Positions 16,157-26,225 of a stretch of DNA of 64,000 nt are shown here, piece by piece. The translations under genes were made by a program, and so were the position numbers. Within the stretch, counting starts at the first letter, position 1; every line of letters starts with the position of its first letter. This stretch comes from Lachnospira sp900551945 (GTDB taxonomy: Bacteria; Bacillota; Clostridia; Lachnospirales; Lachnospiraceae): positions 1 through 64,000 of the forward strand of contig DBFCCI010000085.1 of NCBI GenBank assembly GCA_048380335.1, in the 5' to 3' direction. The notes beneath the pieces were generated by a model, which saw only the letters and a program-made list of their open reading frames with translations, was not told the DNA's origin and made no database searches.

Positions 16157-18229
16157 TTACTGCTGTGACTTGTATTCTTCTTCTAACTTCTTAGCCACAT
16201 CATCTGGGGCTTTGCCGTATCTTGAAAGCTCATATTCAATCCTACCACAACCTTCGCTTAGTGAACGAAGTCTTGCAAGGTATCCGTCAAGAAGTGCCAT
16301 TGGAATATCTGCTTGAATATATGAATCACCATCGTCTTGTGGCACCATGCCAATTACTCTTGCTCGTCTTGTCTTTAAGTCGCTTATAACATCACCCGTA
16401 TACTTAGATGGCACATAAATCTTTACTGCTGCAATTGGCTCTAATATTATAGGCTGTGCCTTAAAATACGCCTCTTTAAATGCCATAATTGCTGCCATCT
16501 TAAACGCATTATCACTTGAATCTACTGGGTGATAAGAACCATCTGTAAGCACAGCCTTTAAACCAACTACTGGATATCCTGCTAAAAGCCCACTCTTAAC
16601 ACTTTCTTGAACGCCTTTTTCTACAGCACTAAAATAATTTTTAGGAACTGCACCACCAACTATCTGTTCTTCAAAAGTATATGACTGCTCTCTATCTCCT
16701 GATGGCCCAAATGTCATCACTACATCCCCAAACTGACCATGACCACCAGACTGCTTCTTATATCTACCCCTTGCTGACACTTCTGCACATACTGTTTCTT
16801 TATATGCAATTTTAGGTGCTTCAAGATGTATACTTAAATTATACTTATCCTTTAACTTATCTTCAAATATTGAAAGCTGTTGCTCTCCAATTCCTGCTAT
16901 AAGCTGTTGCGAATTAACTGCATCATTAACCGTCTTTAGTGTTATATCTTCTTCTATAAGCTTTGTTATTGCTGGTAATAACTTTTCTTCATCTTTCTTA
17001 TTATCAGCAACTATTCTCTTATATGTATAAGGCTTTTCATATTCTGACTTAGTAAACTTTATAGGCACTTCCTTTGTTGAAATAGTATCGGCTGTTGATA
17101 CATTTACAAGCTTAGGAATTGCACCTATGTCACCGGCTATTATTCTATTAGTAGCTTCAAATTCCGAACCACTTATATAATATACTCTACCAATCTTTTG
17201 TTCCATATCAAACAATGGACTAAATATATTCATATCAGGCCTTATCTCGCCTGAGTATACCTTTACAATAGAATATTTTCCAATGTAAGGGTCTGATATT
17301 GTCTTAAACACTTTGGCTACTGTAAATGAATTTCTATCGTAATAACAGTCAAACAGCTTATTTGTCTTTACATTAATTCCTGTCTTAATCATATACGGAG
17401 CCGGCATATACTTTGTAATACAATCCATAAGCATACATACACCATGTACATGAAGACCAGAACCTATAGTAATAGGAACAATACTTCCATCTACACAATC
17501 CGCCTTAAGTCCTGCGTCCATCTCTACTTGTGTAAATTCTTCACCACTAAAGAACTTATCCATCTTGTCTTCATCTGAAGAAGCAACTGCTTCATCAAGA
17601 ATATCCTTGTACTTTTTAAGGTAATCCATACAATAGTCTGGTATTTCAATATCTTCAAACTTAGCAATACCATTGAACTTTCTAGCTTTCATTCTTGTAA
17701 TATCAGCATATCCTATAAGCCTTTGCTCTTGTCTTATTGGCATATGAAATGGTGCTATTATATTGCCATATTTTTCTGTTAATTCTTCTACTATCTGTCT
17801 ATAACTTGCATTGTCATCATCCATGCCCGTTACAAATATAATTCGTGGCAACTTGTATTTGTCACACAACTTCCAAGCCATAAATGTTGCATTGTCAAGT
17901 CCACGCTTACCATTGACTACAATAACTGCACCATCAGCTATATCTGCTGCTGCTTCTCTTTCACCAGAAAAATCTATTCCACCAGGAGTATCAATAAAAT
18001 TAATCTTGCAATCATTCCAGATAACTGGAACAACTGACAAGCCGATAGAAAATCCCCTTTTCTTCTCCTGCTTATCATAGTCACTTATAGTATTCTTATC
18101 TTGAATACTTCCAAGCTTATTAGTCTTTCCTGTTGCAAATGCTGCGGCTTCTGCTAGTGTTGTCTTACCGCTTCCACTTCCTCCTAAGATTACAATGTTC
18201 CTAATGTCTTGAGTATTAAATTCTTTCAT
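16157..18229 (-). CDS. Divergent elongation factor G paralogue
   Basis: Translational GTPase-like protein of 690 aa with EF-G domain order (G, II, III, IV, V). Key motifs deviate: G1 is GGSGSGKTT, G3 is DTPGG (the His of DTPGH is replaced by Gly), and the usual G4 NKMD is TGMD. The switch I region has RGFSI rather than RGITI. The normal EF-G gene should lie elsewhere, next to ribosomal genes, so this is likely an EF-G-like paralogue with altered nucleotide use; its role is unknown. GGAG lies 6 nt before ATG. Monocistronic, divergent from tyrA. Confidence 0.88.
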   Translation of the reverse strand: MKEFNTQDIRNIVILGGSGSGKTTLAEAAAFATGKTNKLGSIQDKNTISDYDKQEKKRGFSIGLSVVPVIWNDCKINFIDTPGGIDFSGEREAAADIADGAVIVVNGKRGLDNATFMAWKLCDKYKLPRIIFVTGMDDDNASYRQIVEELTEKYGNIIAPFHMPIRQEQRLIGYADITRMKARKFNGIAKFEDIEIPDYCMDYLKKYKDILDEAVASSDEDKMDKFFSGEEFTQVEMDAGLKADCVDGSIVPITIGSGLHVHGVCMLMDCITKYMPAPYMIKTGINVKTNKLFDCYYDRNSFTVAKVFKTISDPYIGKYSIVKVYSGEIRPDMNIFSPLFDMEQKIGRVYYISGSEFEATNRIIAGDIGAIPKLVNVSTADTISTKEVPIKFTKSEYEKPYTYKRIVADNKKDEEKLLPAITKLIEEDITLKTVNDAVNSQQLIAGIGEQQLSIFEDKLKDKYNLSIHLEAPKIAYKETVCAEVSARGRYKKQSGGHGQFGDVVMTFGPSGDREQSYTFEEQIVGGAVPKNYFSAVEKGVQESVKSGLLAGYPVVGLKAVLTDGSYHPVDSSDNAFKMAAIMAFKEAYFKAQPIILEPIAAVKIYVPSKYTGDVISDLKTRRARVIGMVPQDDGDSYIQADIPMALLDGYLARLRSLSEGCGRIEYELSRYGKAPDDVAKKLEEEYKSQQ

Positions 18230-18464
18230 AATCCGCTCCGTTCCTGCTCACATTATGATATGCACGAAAAATGTAGGTATCTTTAAAGTGCATCTTATGT
18301 CGCATAAATTTTGTTATTAGTAATACCTTACATACTTACTTATACAATCAGTTTACATCTTTTGATGTACTTTTTCAAGTACAATCACATTTTTCATTTA
18401 TTTTTTTACTTTAAAGTGTTAAAGTAGTATCTAAATATAAGTAAATTAGAAATGAGGGTACATT

Positions 18465-19307
18465 ATGGAATTTGGTTTTGTAGGATTTGGTCTTATTGGT
18501 GGTTCAATAGCAAAAGCTCTAAAAATAGCACACCCAAATTGTACTATAACAGCTACAACTCGTACATTAAGTGTGCTTGAACCAGCTAAAAAAGATGGTG
18601 TGGTAGATAATATTGTGCCAACTGTAAATGAAAGTTTTAATAACTGTGATTATATATTTTTATGTACACCTGTTATTACAATCACACAATACTTAAAACA
18701 GTTAAAGCCATTTATTAAAAAAAGCTGTATAATAACAGATGTAGGAAGTGTAAAAGGTGCTATACATAAAGCTGTAACGCAACTTGATATGGAAGACAAC
18801 TTTATAGGTGGGCACCCAATGGCAGGTTCTGAGCTTACGGGATATCTTAACTCCTCTGCTGATATTATGATTAACGCAAAGTATGTTATAACTCCAACTA
18901 AAAAAACTACGCAAGAACAGTTACAAGCCTATGTTCAGCTTGTAAAAGACTGTAAGGCTTATCCTGTTGTTATGGACTATTCTTTACATGATTATACGGT
19001 TGCAGGCATAAGCCATGTTCCACATATTATATCTGCTTCTCTTGCAAAGCTTGTAATGGATAATGACGACAATTCTCACTATATGCACCTTTTGGCAGCA
19101 GGCGGTTTTAAAGATACAACCCGTATTGCTGCTTCCTCTCCTGAAATGTGGGACCAAATATGTGCTACTAATTCCGACGCAATATGTGAACTTCTTACAA
19201 AATATATTGACTTACTTGCAAATGTGCGTGATAATATCAACAATAAAACAGACGGTTATGTATCAGATTTATTTGATACTTCCCGTAATTACAGAAATAC
19301 ATTTTAA
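18465..19307 (+). CDS. tyrA: Prephenate dehydrogenase
   Basis: Converts prephenate to 4-hydroxyphenylpyruvate in tyrosine synthesis. The 280-aa protein has the N-terminal NAD-binding motif GFVGFGLIGGSIA, then DVGSVKG and GGHPMAGSE, which are hallmarks of the family. There is no C-terminal ACT domain, giving a short form. GAGGG lies before ATG. It is not beside other aromatic-pathway genes; a small membrane ORF follows within 40 nt. Confidence 0.95.
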   Translation: MEFGFVGFGLIGGSIAKALKIAHPNCTITATTRTLSVLEPAKKDGVVDNIVPTVNESFNNCDYIFLCTPVITITQYLKQLKPFIKKSCIITDVGSVKGAIHKAVTQLDMEDNFIGGHPMAGSELTGYLNSSADIMINAKYVITPTKKTTQEQLQAYVQLVKDCKAYPVVMDYSLHDYTVAGISHVPHIISASLAKLVMDNDDNSHYMHLLAAGGFKDTTRIAASSPEMWDQICATNSDAICELLTKYIDLLANVRDNINNKTDGYVSDLFDTSRNYRNTF

Positions 19308-19346
19308 GAAATTTAGATATGTTTTAATTCACAAAGGATTGTTACT

Positions 19347-19493
19347 ATGTCAAAAAAAAATTACAAAGCCAGACGAAGAATATCTGTTATATTTGCATTA
19401 TTAACACTTATAATTCTTCTATTAGCACTTTCAATATTAAGTAGTAAAAATGGTGCTTTAAATATAAACTTGCCATTTATAGATTTACAATAA
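19347..19493 (+). CDS. 48-aa single-pass membrane protein
   Basis: Small open frame 39 nt after tyrA. It encodes a basic N-terminus (MSKKNYKARRR), one hydrophobic helix of about 20 residues (SVIFALLTLIILLLALSIL) and a short tail ending LPFIDLQ. AAAGGA lies about 9 nt before ATG. The cytoplasmic-positive topology is sensible for a real small membrane protein, and it is probably co-transcribed with tyrA. Function unknown. Confidence 0.6.
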   Translation: MSKKNYKARRRISVIFALLTLIILLLALSILSSKNGALNINLPFIDLQ

Positions 19494-19588
19494 TACACAA
19501 AATCCTACTTCTTTAGCTGTTGGATTAAGTCTTATAGAAAATAATTTGTCTTATATTCTTTAGCAGTTAAAGTGTCAATTTACAAAAA

Positions 19589-19695
19589 ATAAGACTGTCA
19601 CACTAAGAAAATCTTATACAAAATATAAATATTTAATCAGTAAATAAGTCTATATCTTGTATAAATTCTCGTTAATGTGTCAGTCCCATTTTTAT
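19589..19695. terminator. Long convergent hairpin, related to the one at 27569
   Basis: Arms GACTGTCACACTAA and TTAATGTGTCAGTC continue inward with TTATACAAAATATA and its partner, giving an imperfect stem of more than 40 bp. It lies between convergent genes and shares its sequence pattern (xxCTGTCxCACTAA ... TATACAAAATATA) with 27569-27648. Confidence 0.7.
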
Positions 19696-19713
19696 AAAAT
19701 TAATTCTAATATT

Positions 19714-21327
19714 CTAAATCTTAAAACAGCCTCCACCAACAAATTCTCTTAAAACTGAATCCATTGGTACAAATTCCGAACTACAAGAAAGGAAATACTT
19801 TAAAAACTTAAGAAGTCTTTTTGCTTCATAATATTCTGGGTCATCTTCACTTACAGAATATAATAGTGGTTCGACATAAGGCTTTAATACAAAAAGCTCA
19901 TAAGACATTGCAGAATTAACAACTACATCTGCACATTCTTGATACGGGAAAATGTTCTTTTCTTCGCCTTTTCTTACGGACTCCCACATATCAAGTGTTC
20001 TTGTAGGTGAAGCACCTCTAGTTCTTAAATCTCTTACCATTCTTCTTATAAGACGAACATCTGTAGATGTCACTCTGTTATGCTCATCAATATTAAGCTG
20101 TGTAAGTGCACTTATATATATCTTAAATTTACTTTCAACAGGAAGTGAATAAGACAACTTATCATTAAGACAATGTATTCCTTCAATAACAAGAATATCA
20201 TCTTTACCCATCTTAATCTTATTGCCAAGATATTCTTTACAACCCTTTTTAAAGTTAAATGTAGGCATATCAACCTCTTCACCATTTAAAAGTGCAGTCA
20301 TATCGCGGTTAAAAAGCTCTATGTCAATGGCTTCTATATCCTCAAAGTTATAATTGCCATTTTCATCCTTAGGAGTCTGCTCCCTTTCAACAAAATAATC
20401 ATCAACACCTATCGTATGTGGCTTAAAACCACTTGCTCTTAACTGTATAGATAACTTATGCGAAAATGTTGTCTTACCCGATGAAGATGGACCAGCAATC
20501 ATAATAAACTTAACACCTTTATGTTCCTTAATCCGATTGACAATACTTATTATATCTTGCTGCTTCTTAGCTTCAAGCACCAACATCATAGAATTAATAT
20601 TACCATCAATAATATGCTGATTGATATCTCCAACTGTGTGCATCTCCATCATTTCTGCCCATTTTGTAGCATTGTGTAAAGTGTCACTTACTTTATTTTG
20701 TGGCGCAAATTCTGGAACTTGATAAGGAGCTTCCTTAACTGGAAGCTGTAACACAAAACCGTCACTATATTTATACAGTTCAAATATACCTAAACTTTTA
20801 GTTGAAGGCATCATATAACCGTAATAGTAATCGTTATAGCCATCAAGTTCATACACACTTATATAAGAGTCTGTTCTATATTTAAAAAGCTTCACCTTTT
20901 CGTCCATGCCGTACTTTTCAAATAACTTTACAGCTTCACTTGTCTTTAATGTAGTTTTATTAATTGGAATATCTTTATCTACATAGTCAAGCATTTTAGC
21001 CTTTAAACTGTCTAGAAACTCTTGTGTAACTTCAAAATCTCCCTTAATCTCACAATACACGCCCTTACTTACAGAATATTGAACATATACTTTTAACTTA
21101 TTGTCTTTAGGATACATATTATGTATTGCACTCAACATAAGCATTATTACACTTCTTCTATATGTTTCAATTCCAATCTTAGTTTCCGTTGTAATAAATT
21201 CAATATTGCCCTCTTCTACCACTGTGTCTGAAAGTTCTTTAAGCTTACCCTCGACTTTTATCGCCGTAATTATCTTATTAGTTTTTATTGCTTCTTCTTG
21301 TGCTAATTGTATTAATGTCTTAGTCAT
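19714..21327 (-). CDS. Nucleoside (uridine) kinase family protein with TGS/ThrRS-like N-terminus
   Basis: A 537-aa protein. Residues 1-270 resemble the TGS and second-domain region of threonyl-tRNA synthetase. Residues 280-490 form a P-loop uridine-kinase-like domain with Walker A AGPSSSGKTTFSHKL near 280 and TIGVDDYFVERE. This fusion is widespread in Clostridia and annotated as nucleoside kinase; its substrate is not settled. AAAGG lies before ATG. It ends the rpoD-trmK-kinase series on the minus strand, 21 nt after trmK. Confidence 0.9.
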   Translation of the reverse strand: MTKTLIQLAQEEAIKTNKIITAIKVEGKLKELSDTVVEEGNIEFITTETKIGIETYRRSVIMLMLSAIHNMYPKDNKLKVYVQYSVSKGVYCEIKGDFEVTQEFLDSLKAKMLDYVDKDIPINKTTLKTSEAVKLFEKYGMDEKVKLFKYRTDSYISVYELDGYNDYYYGYMMPSTKSLGIFELYKYSDGFVLQLPVKEAPYQVPEFAPQNKVSDTLHNATKWAEMMEMHTVGDINQHIIDGNINSMMLVLEAKKQQDIISIVNRIKEHKGVKFIMIAGPSSSGKTTFSHKLSIQLRASGFKPHTIGVDDYFVEREQTPKDENGNYNFEDIEAIDIELFNRDMTALLNGEEVDMPTFNFKKGCKEYLGNKIKMGKDDILVIEGIHCLNDKLSYSLPVESKFKIYISALTQLNIDEHNRVTSTDVRLIRRMVRDLRTRGASPTRTLDMWESVRKGEEKNIFPYQECADVVVNSAMSYELFVLKPYVEPLLYSVSEDDPEYYEAKRLLKFLKYFLSCSSEFVPMDSVLREFVGGGCFKI

Positions 21328-21348
21328 AACATCACGCCTTTCTTGACA

Positions 21349-22080
21349 CTATTCATAAAATGATAACGCATATTCTATACATTTTCTATCTGCTTGTAGC
21401 TGTTCTAATCGCTTTTTTACACCATCATTAACTTCAAGTGATATAACTTTATTGTATACACTTTCATTAATCTGCTTTTCTTTTAATAAGTATTCATGCA
21501 AACACTCATTCTTTTCTTCAAGCAACTGTCTACCATATTTGTAATAAGTACTTCTTTGCATATCGTCAAATATATTTTCATTGATATCGCTATTTTTATT
21601 TATACGACATTCTATAATAAGATAGAACTGACCTTCTTCTTTTAACATATACTCTGATACTGTTAAATAACCATTTTTTTGTAAAAACTCTCTAAACTCG
21701 GCAATCTCTGACTGTGGAGAAACGATTAGCTGTGTGTCACAACTAAGCTTATCCTTGCCCTTAGTTAAAATGCTCTGTATAAGCTTTCCACCCATACCAC
21801 ATATAGTAACTGTATCAGCCTCTCCACTCTCTAGCTTATCTAAACCATCTGAAAGTCTTAATTCAACTTTATCATTTACGTTAAAAAGTCTTATATTATC
21901 TTTTGCTTTTTGAAGAGGCCCTTTTCTTAAGTCCATACCTATTACATGATTAGATATATTTTGCTTAATTATATATATTGGCAAATATCCGTGGTCTGTT
22001 CCAATATCTGCTATGGTGTTTCCTTTGTTAATAAGATGTGCAACTTTTTTAAGACGCTCTGACAATTTAAAATTATCCAT
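21349..22080 (-). CDS. trmK: tRNA (adenine-22-N1)-methyltransferase
   Basis: SAM-dependent methylation of A22 in tRNA. The 243-aa protein has the Rossmann motif IADIGTDHGYLPIYI near residue 20, the TICGMGG motif near 93, and a helical C-terminal region. The start is ATG at 22080, with AGGAG 9 nt upstream; a TTG at 22098 overlaps that site. It follows rpoD by 26 nt, as in many Firmicutes. Confidence 0.93.
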   Translation of the reverse strand: MDNFKLSERLKKVAHLINKGNTIADIGTDHGYLPIYIIKQNISNHVIGMDLRKGPLQKAKDNIRLFNVNDKVELRLSDGLDKLESGEADTVTICGMGGKLIQSILTKGKDKLSCDTQLIVSPQSEIAEFREFLQKNGYLTVSEYMLKEEGQFYLIIECRINKNSDINENIFDDMQRSTYYKYGRQLLEEKNECLHEYLLKEKQINESVYNKVISLEVNDGVKKRLEQLQADRKCIEYALSFYE

Positions 22081-22106
22081 TTTGGCGCACTCCTGCAAAT
22101 TTATTT

Positions 22107-23426
22107 TTAATCAAGGTAATCTTTAAGTTTACGGCTTCTGCTTGGGTGTCTTAACTTTCTTAAAGCCTTAGCTTCAATCTGTCTGATACGCTCTCTTGTT
22201 ACATTGAACTCCTTACCAACTTCTTCAAGAGTTCTAGCTCTGCCATCGTCCATACCAAAACGAAGTCTTAATACCTTTTGTTCTCTTTCTGTAAGAGTTC
22301 CTAATACTTCAACAAGCTGTTCCTTTAACAGTGTTGAAGCCGCTGCTTCTGCTGGAACTGGAACATTGTCATCTTGAATAAAATCACCTAAATGACTATC
22401 TTCTTCTTCACCAATTGGTGTTTCAAGTGATACTGGTTCTTGTGAAATCTTTTGAATTTCTCTTACTCTTTCTACAGGAATATCCATTGCTTCTGCAATT
22501 TCTTCTGGCGATGGTTCTCTACCTAATTCTTGAAGGAGTTGTCTTGATACTCTTACAAGCTTGTTAATAGTTTCAACCATATGAACTGGTATTCTTATTG
22601 TTCTAGCTTGGTCAGCTATAGCTCTTGTTATAGCTTGTCTTATCCACCATGTTGCATAAGTACTGAACTTATAGCCTTTTCTATAATCGAACTTTTCAAC
22701 GGCTTTTATAAGACCTAAATTACCCTCTTGAATAAGGTCTAAGAATAACATTCCTCTACCAACATATCTTTTTGCAATACTTACAACAAGTCTTAAGTTA
22801 GCCTCAGCTAATCTCTTTTTAGCCATTTCACCCTGGTCAATCGCTTTTTTATATTCCTTTTGTTCTTCCTTACTTAATGAACGGAAAGCTTCAATATTTT
22901 CTTCCATCTGCTTTTTCATAGCAGCACCGAGTTCCATTTTCTTTGCAAATGTTATTTCTTCATCTGCACTAAGAAGTGGAACTTTACCTATTTCTTTAAG
23001 ATACATTCTTACAGGGTCTTCAAGACCGACACCATCAGGTACAGAAAGGTCAATCTTTTCAATGTCAATGTCATCTTCATCATCTAAGATAATATCATCT
23101 TCATCACTATCATCATCTGGCATTTTAACATCTACATTGTTAATATCAAGAAATTCAAATACTTTTTCCATCTTGTCTGCTTCAAAGTCTGTATCTGCAA
23201 ATGCCTTCATAATTTCTTCGTAATCAAGAACATTTTTCTTCTTCTTTGCTATCTGCAATAATGACTTACATTTCTCATCGAACTTAGCTGCAATTAACTC
23301 AGCCTTAGCTTCTTCTGTTAATTCCTGTGACTCGGCTTCTGCCTTTGATTTTTTTATTGGCTTCTTTGATACTCTTGCTTCCTGATTAATTACATCTTCT
23401 TCAAAATCTTCGACTCTCTTTGCCAT
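22107..23426 (-). CDS. rpoD: Housekeeping sigma factor RpoD (sigma-A)
   Basis: Primary sigma factor of 439 aa. An N-terminal acidic region 1.1 (with a run of Asp/Glu near 100-130) is followed by region 1.2 (LSVPDGVGLEDPVRMYLKEI), region 2 with GNLGLIKAVEKFDY and KFSTYATWWIRQAI, region 3, and the region 4 helix-turn-helix (TREQKVLRLRFGMDD-like, then EVGKEFNVTRERIRQIE). The start is ATG at 23426, with AAGGAT about 8-10 nt upstream. It lies downstream of dnaG with a 250-nt gap containing a repeat, so it may have its own promoter. Confidence 0.98.
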   Translation of the reverse strand: MAKRVEDFEEDVINQEARVSKKPIKKSKAEAESQELTEEAKAELIAAKFDEKCKSLLQIAKKKKNVLDYEEIMKAFADTDFEADKMEKVFEFLDINNVDVKMPDDDSDEDDIILDDEDDIDIEKIDLSVPDGVGLEDPVRMYLKEIGKVPLLSADEEITFAKKMELGAAMKKQMEENIEAFRSLSKEEQKEYKKAIDQGEMAKKRLAEANLRLVVSIAKRYVGRGMLFLDLIQEGNLGLIKAVEKFDYRKGYKFSTYATWWIRQAITRAIADQARTIRIPVHMVETINKLVRVSRQLLQELGREPSPEEIAEAMDIPVERVREIQKISQEPVSLETPIGEEEDSHLGDFIQDDNVPVPAEAAASTLLKEQLVEVLGTLTEREQKVLRLRFGMDDGRARTLEEVGKEFNVTRERIRQIEAKALRKLRHPSRSRKLKDYLD

Positions 23427-23598
23427 TATAGTCCATCCTTCCATCTTCAATTCTTCATTTAAGTGTCTTTTGAGCAAATACTCAATTTTCTATAAGTAAT
23501 GCACCTTTTATATTAACAATCCATATTTTAAGAAATACAATTGTAAAATACTTATGCAATTACATTCATTATGTTTTATCTCAATAATCACCAAACTC

Positions 23599-23639
23599 CC
23601 CTGCAAGCACAGAATTAGCTTGTTGTTCTTATAAATAAA
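23599..23639 (+). repeat. 42-nt interspersed repeat, copy 3
   Basis: CCTGCAAGCACAGAATTAGC followed by TTGTTGTTCTTATAAATAAA matches the repeat consensus with several changes. It lies in the dnaG-rpoD gap. Confidence 0.5.
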
Positions 23640-23677
23640 TTATCAGGCTTATATAAAATAAAACCTTCTATTTTTAA

Positions 23678-25429
23678 TTACAACTCTATATTAAGATTTT
23701 TTAATTTAATCTGTTCCATCATAAGCTCTTGTACTAGCTTTGAATTACCTTGCTTTGTTGCGCAATCCATTTCATACTCAAGACTGTTATTCTTAACTTT
23801 GATAACTGTGTCGTTAAGCGCCTTTTGTCTTTCGTTTTGACTTAAACCTGCATCAAGCTCCGCACTAAAAAGCGCTGCGACCTCACTATGCTCTTCTTCC
23901 GTTTCGTATGTATTAATAATCGTCGCTGGATTAACTTTACCGTTATCAAACTGTATATAAAGCTTATCTGCCACATCTTTTAACAATGGGTCAAGAAAAT
24001 CCTTTGGGGTTATATACTGTCTTACCTTTTCAAATACATTTCTATCATCAATTATCCATGTAAGAAGTATCTTTTCAGCTTGTCTTATTCCACTCTCACG
24101 TTTTGTAGCCTGCGCCTTTTTAGTAGGCTCTGGTCTTTTTATTATGCCACTGTGACTTCCAATGGAGGCAACAAGCTCTCTCATTCCCTCATAAGATATT
24201 GAAAATTCCTTACAGACTGCTCTCATATAATTTTCACGTTCAAGTCTTTGTGAAAATGTTACCAGCTTTTCTGCAACTTCTCTTTCAAAGGCAGTTTCTT
24301 TTTCTGGGTCAGTCTTATCATATTTTTTCTCAATTACACTAATTTCATACATAAAACTATTCTTAGCTTTGTCAATTCTTTGTTGAAATGCTTCTGCCCC
24401 TAATGCTTTTATAAATTCATCAGGGTCTTTATAAGGCTTCATATCAATAACTCTTGTTGAAAGACCTGCTTCTTTTAAAATAGGAATAGCTCTTAATGCC
24501 GCTTTTGTTCCAGCTTCATCACTATCATACGTTATTAACACATTATCAGTATACCTTTTCATAATATTAGCTTGTGCCGATGTTAAAGCCGTACCCAGAC
24601 TTGCAACCGCCTGATTAAAGCCTGCTTGATGAAGTGCTATAACGTCCATATAACCTTCACATATAATCATGTTAGACTTTCTTGACATTCTTGCAATATT
24701 AAGCCCATATAGATTACGACTCTTATCAAAAAGCCTTGTTTCTGGCGAATTAAGGTACTTTGGCTTAGCCTCTCCCATTACTCGACCACCAAAGCCAATA
24801 ACTCGGTTATTAATATCCATAATAGGAAACATAACTCGATTCCAGAACTTATCGTGTATACCTCTTTCATAAGTAAATAGCCCTGTTTCTTTTAACAGTT
24901 CATCGTCATATCCCTTACTTTTAAGATATCTATACAATTCATTACCTGTCTGACCTGCATATCCTAATCCGAAACGGTTGATTGTATTACTTGTAAGACC
25001 CCTACCTGCAAAGTAATCAAGACCAACCTTGCCATTTTCACTTTTAAGATTATGATAATAATAAGTAGCAGCTATTTTGTTAATCTCTAAAAGTTTAGTT
25101 TTTATATCACGATTTTTTTGTTCTTGTTCAGAATAAGACGTTTCTTCAAGTGTCATGCCTGCTCTATCCCCAAGCAGCTTAACAGCTTCTAAAAATGTCA
25201 TATTCTCATATTCCATAACAAAGGTTATAACATTTCCACCTACACCACAACCAAAACAATGATAGAGCTGTTTACTTTGTGATACTGAAAATGATGGCGA
25301 CTTTTCATTATGAAATGGGCATAATCCGACATACGAACTACCATTTTTTTTAAGTTTTATATAATTAGAAATAACATCAACAATATCATTTCTTGACACT
25401 ACTTCTTCAATAACTTCACTTGAATACAT
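23678..25429 (-). CDS. dnaG: DNA primase
   Basis: Makes RNA primers at the replication fork. The 583-aa protein has the N-terminal CHC2 zinc finger (CPFHNEKSPSF, CFGCGVGG, residues 36-63), the primase core, and a Toprim domain (ICEGYMDVIAL near 256, then TYDSDEAG near 305). The C-terminal DnaB-interacting region is present. A GGGGTAT site precedes ATG. dnaG-rpoD order is the classic macromolecular-synthesis arrangement. Confidence 0.97.
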   Translation of the reverse strand: MYSSEVIEEVVSRNDIVDVISNYIKLKKNGSSYVGLCPFHNEKSPSFSVSQSKQLYHCFGCGVGGNVITFVMEYENMTFLEAVKLLGDRAGMTLEETSYSEQEQKNRDIKTKLLEINKIAATYYYHNLKSENGKVGLDYFAGRGLTSNTINRFGLGYAGQTGNELYRYLKSKGYDDELLKETGLFTYERGIHDKFWNRVMFPIMDINNRVIGFGGRVMGEAKPKYLNSPETRLFDKSRNLYGLNIARMSRKSNMIICEGYMDVIALHQAGFNQAVASLGTALTSAQANIMKRYTDNVLITYDSDEAGTKAALRAIPILKEAGLSTRVIDMKPYKDPDEFIKALGAEAFQQRIDKAKNSFMYEISVIEKKYDKTDPEKETAFEREVAEKLVTFSQRLERENYMRAVCKEFSISYEGMRELVASIGSHSGIIKRPEPTKKAQATKRESGIRQAEKILLTWIIDDRNVFEKVRQYITPKDFLDPLLKDVADKLYIQFDNGKVNPATIINTYETEEEHSEVAALFSAELDAGLSQNERQKALNDTVIKVKNNSLEYEMDCATKQGNSKLVQELMMEQIKLKNLNIEL

Positions 25430-25678
25430 ATACCCCAGCTTCCATTAAATACAATAATCAGTTGCCCCCTATATAAACTTAGTTACTCTTAATAATATCT
25501 AAATCAATCATTTATTTAGTACTGTTAAAATAGGGTTCTAATTAGAATATTCTACACTTTTTTCGTATTTCCTTTTTTTTATTTTAATTTTGTCGAATTT
25601 TTTATTTTTATGTTTCTGTTGTTAAAATATAAGTATAAAATTTAATTAAATAATGATAACTTTTACTTGTTTTTAACT

Positions 25679-26044
25679 TCAAGTCTGTGGTACTGGCGTT
25701 GCAAATGCGCCTATTGCCCCTGCACATACACAAATAATAACACTTCTTATTGCTGATGAGTTATCAATATCATTTCCTATTAATAAAGATATTGCAAATA
25801 ATACTACGAAGTACAATATTCCAAAGCCAATTCCCCACATGAGTCGTCTTGTTTTTTCCTTTTTTGCAATAATATACCCACCAGCAAAAGCAGATAGCGC
25901 ATAAGTTACAATAATTCCTGCTGAAACTTGAAATTCTGATAAACCCATTTTATATAATCCAAATGATAATATAATAAGCATAATTCCCGTAATTAGATAT
26001 GAAATAACCATTGTTTTTAACATATTTAATACTTTTACTGACAT
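25679..26044 (-). CDS. TIGR04086-type small membrane protein
   Basis: A 121-aa protein with four hydrophobic segments and a central positive loop (AKKEKTRR) followed by LMWGIGFG, matching the TIGR04086 family of Clostridia as I remember it; function unknown. GGGAGGAG lies 5 nt before the ATG at 26044; an ATG at 26065 lies upstream of that site. It is divergent from the CNNM/CorC-type gene, and 180 nt separate the two. The 249-nt gap to dnaG (25430-25678) is AT-rich with nothing recognisable. Confidence 0.82.
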   Translation of the reverse strand: MSVKVLNMLKTMVISYLITGIMLIILSFGLYKMGLSEFQVSAGIIVTYALSAFAGGYIIAKKEKTRRLMWGIGFGILYFVVLFAISLLIGNDIDNSSAIRSVIICVCAGAIGAFATPVPQT

Positions 26045-26225
26045 ATATCTCCTCCCAATATTCATAATATTTGTGTAATACTATGTAAAATGTAATTTTG
26101 TCACGTTATATTTTATGAAATATCTATTAATTATATAACTATTTTCAGAAAATTATTTGACATATTATTGGGCTTTTAGTAAAATCTTATCATTACTATC
26201 AATATTTATAAAGGAGTGATTTTTT

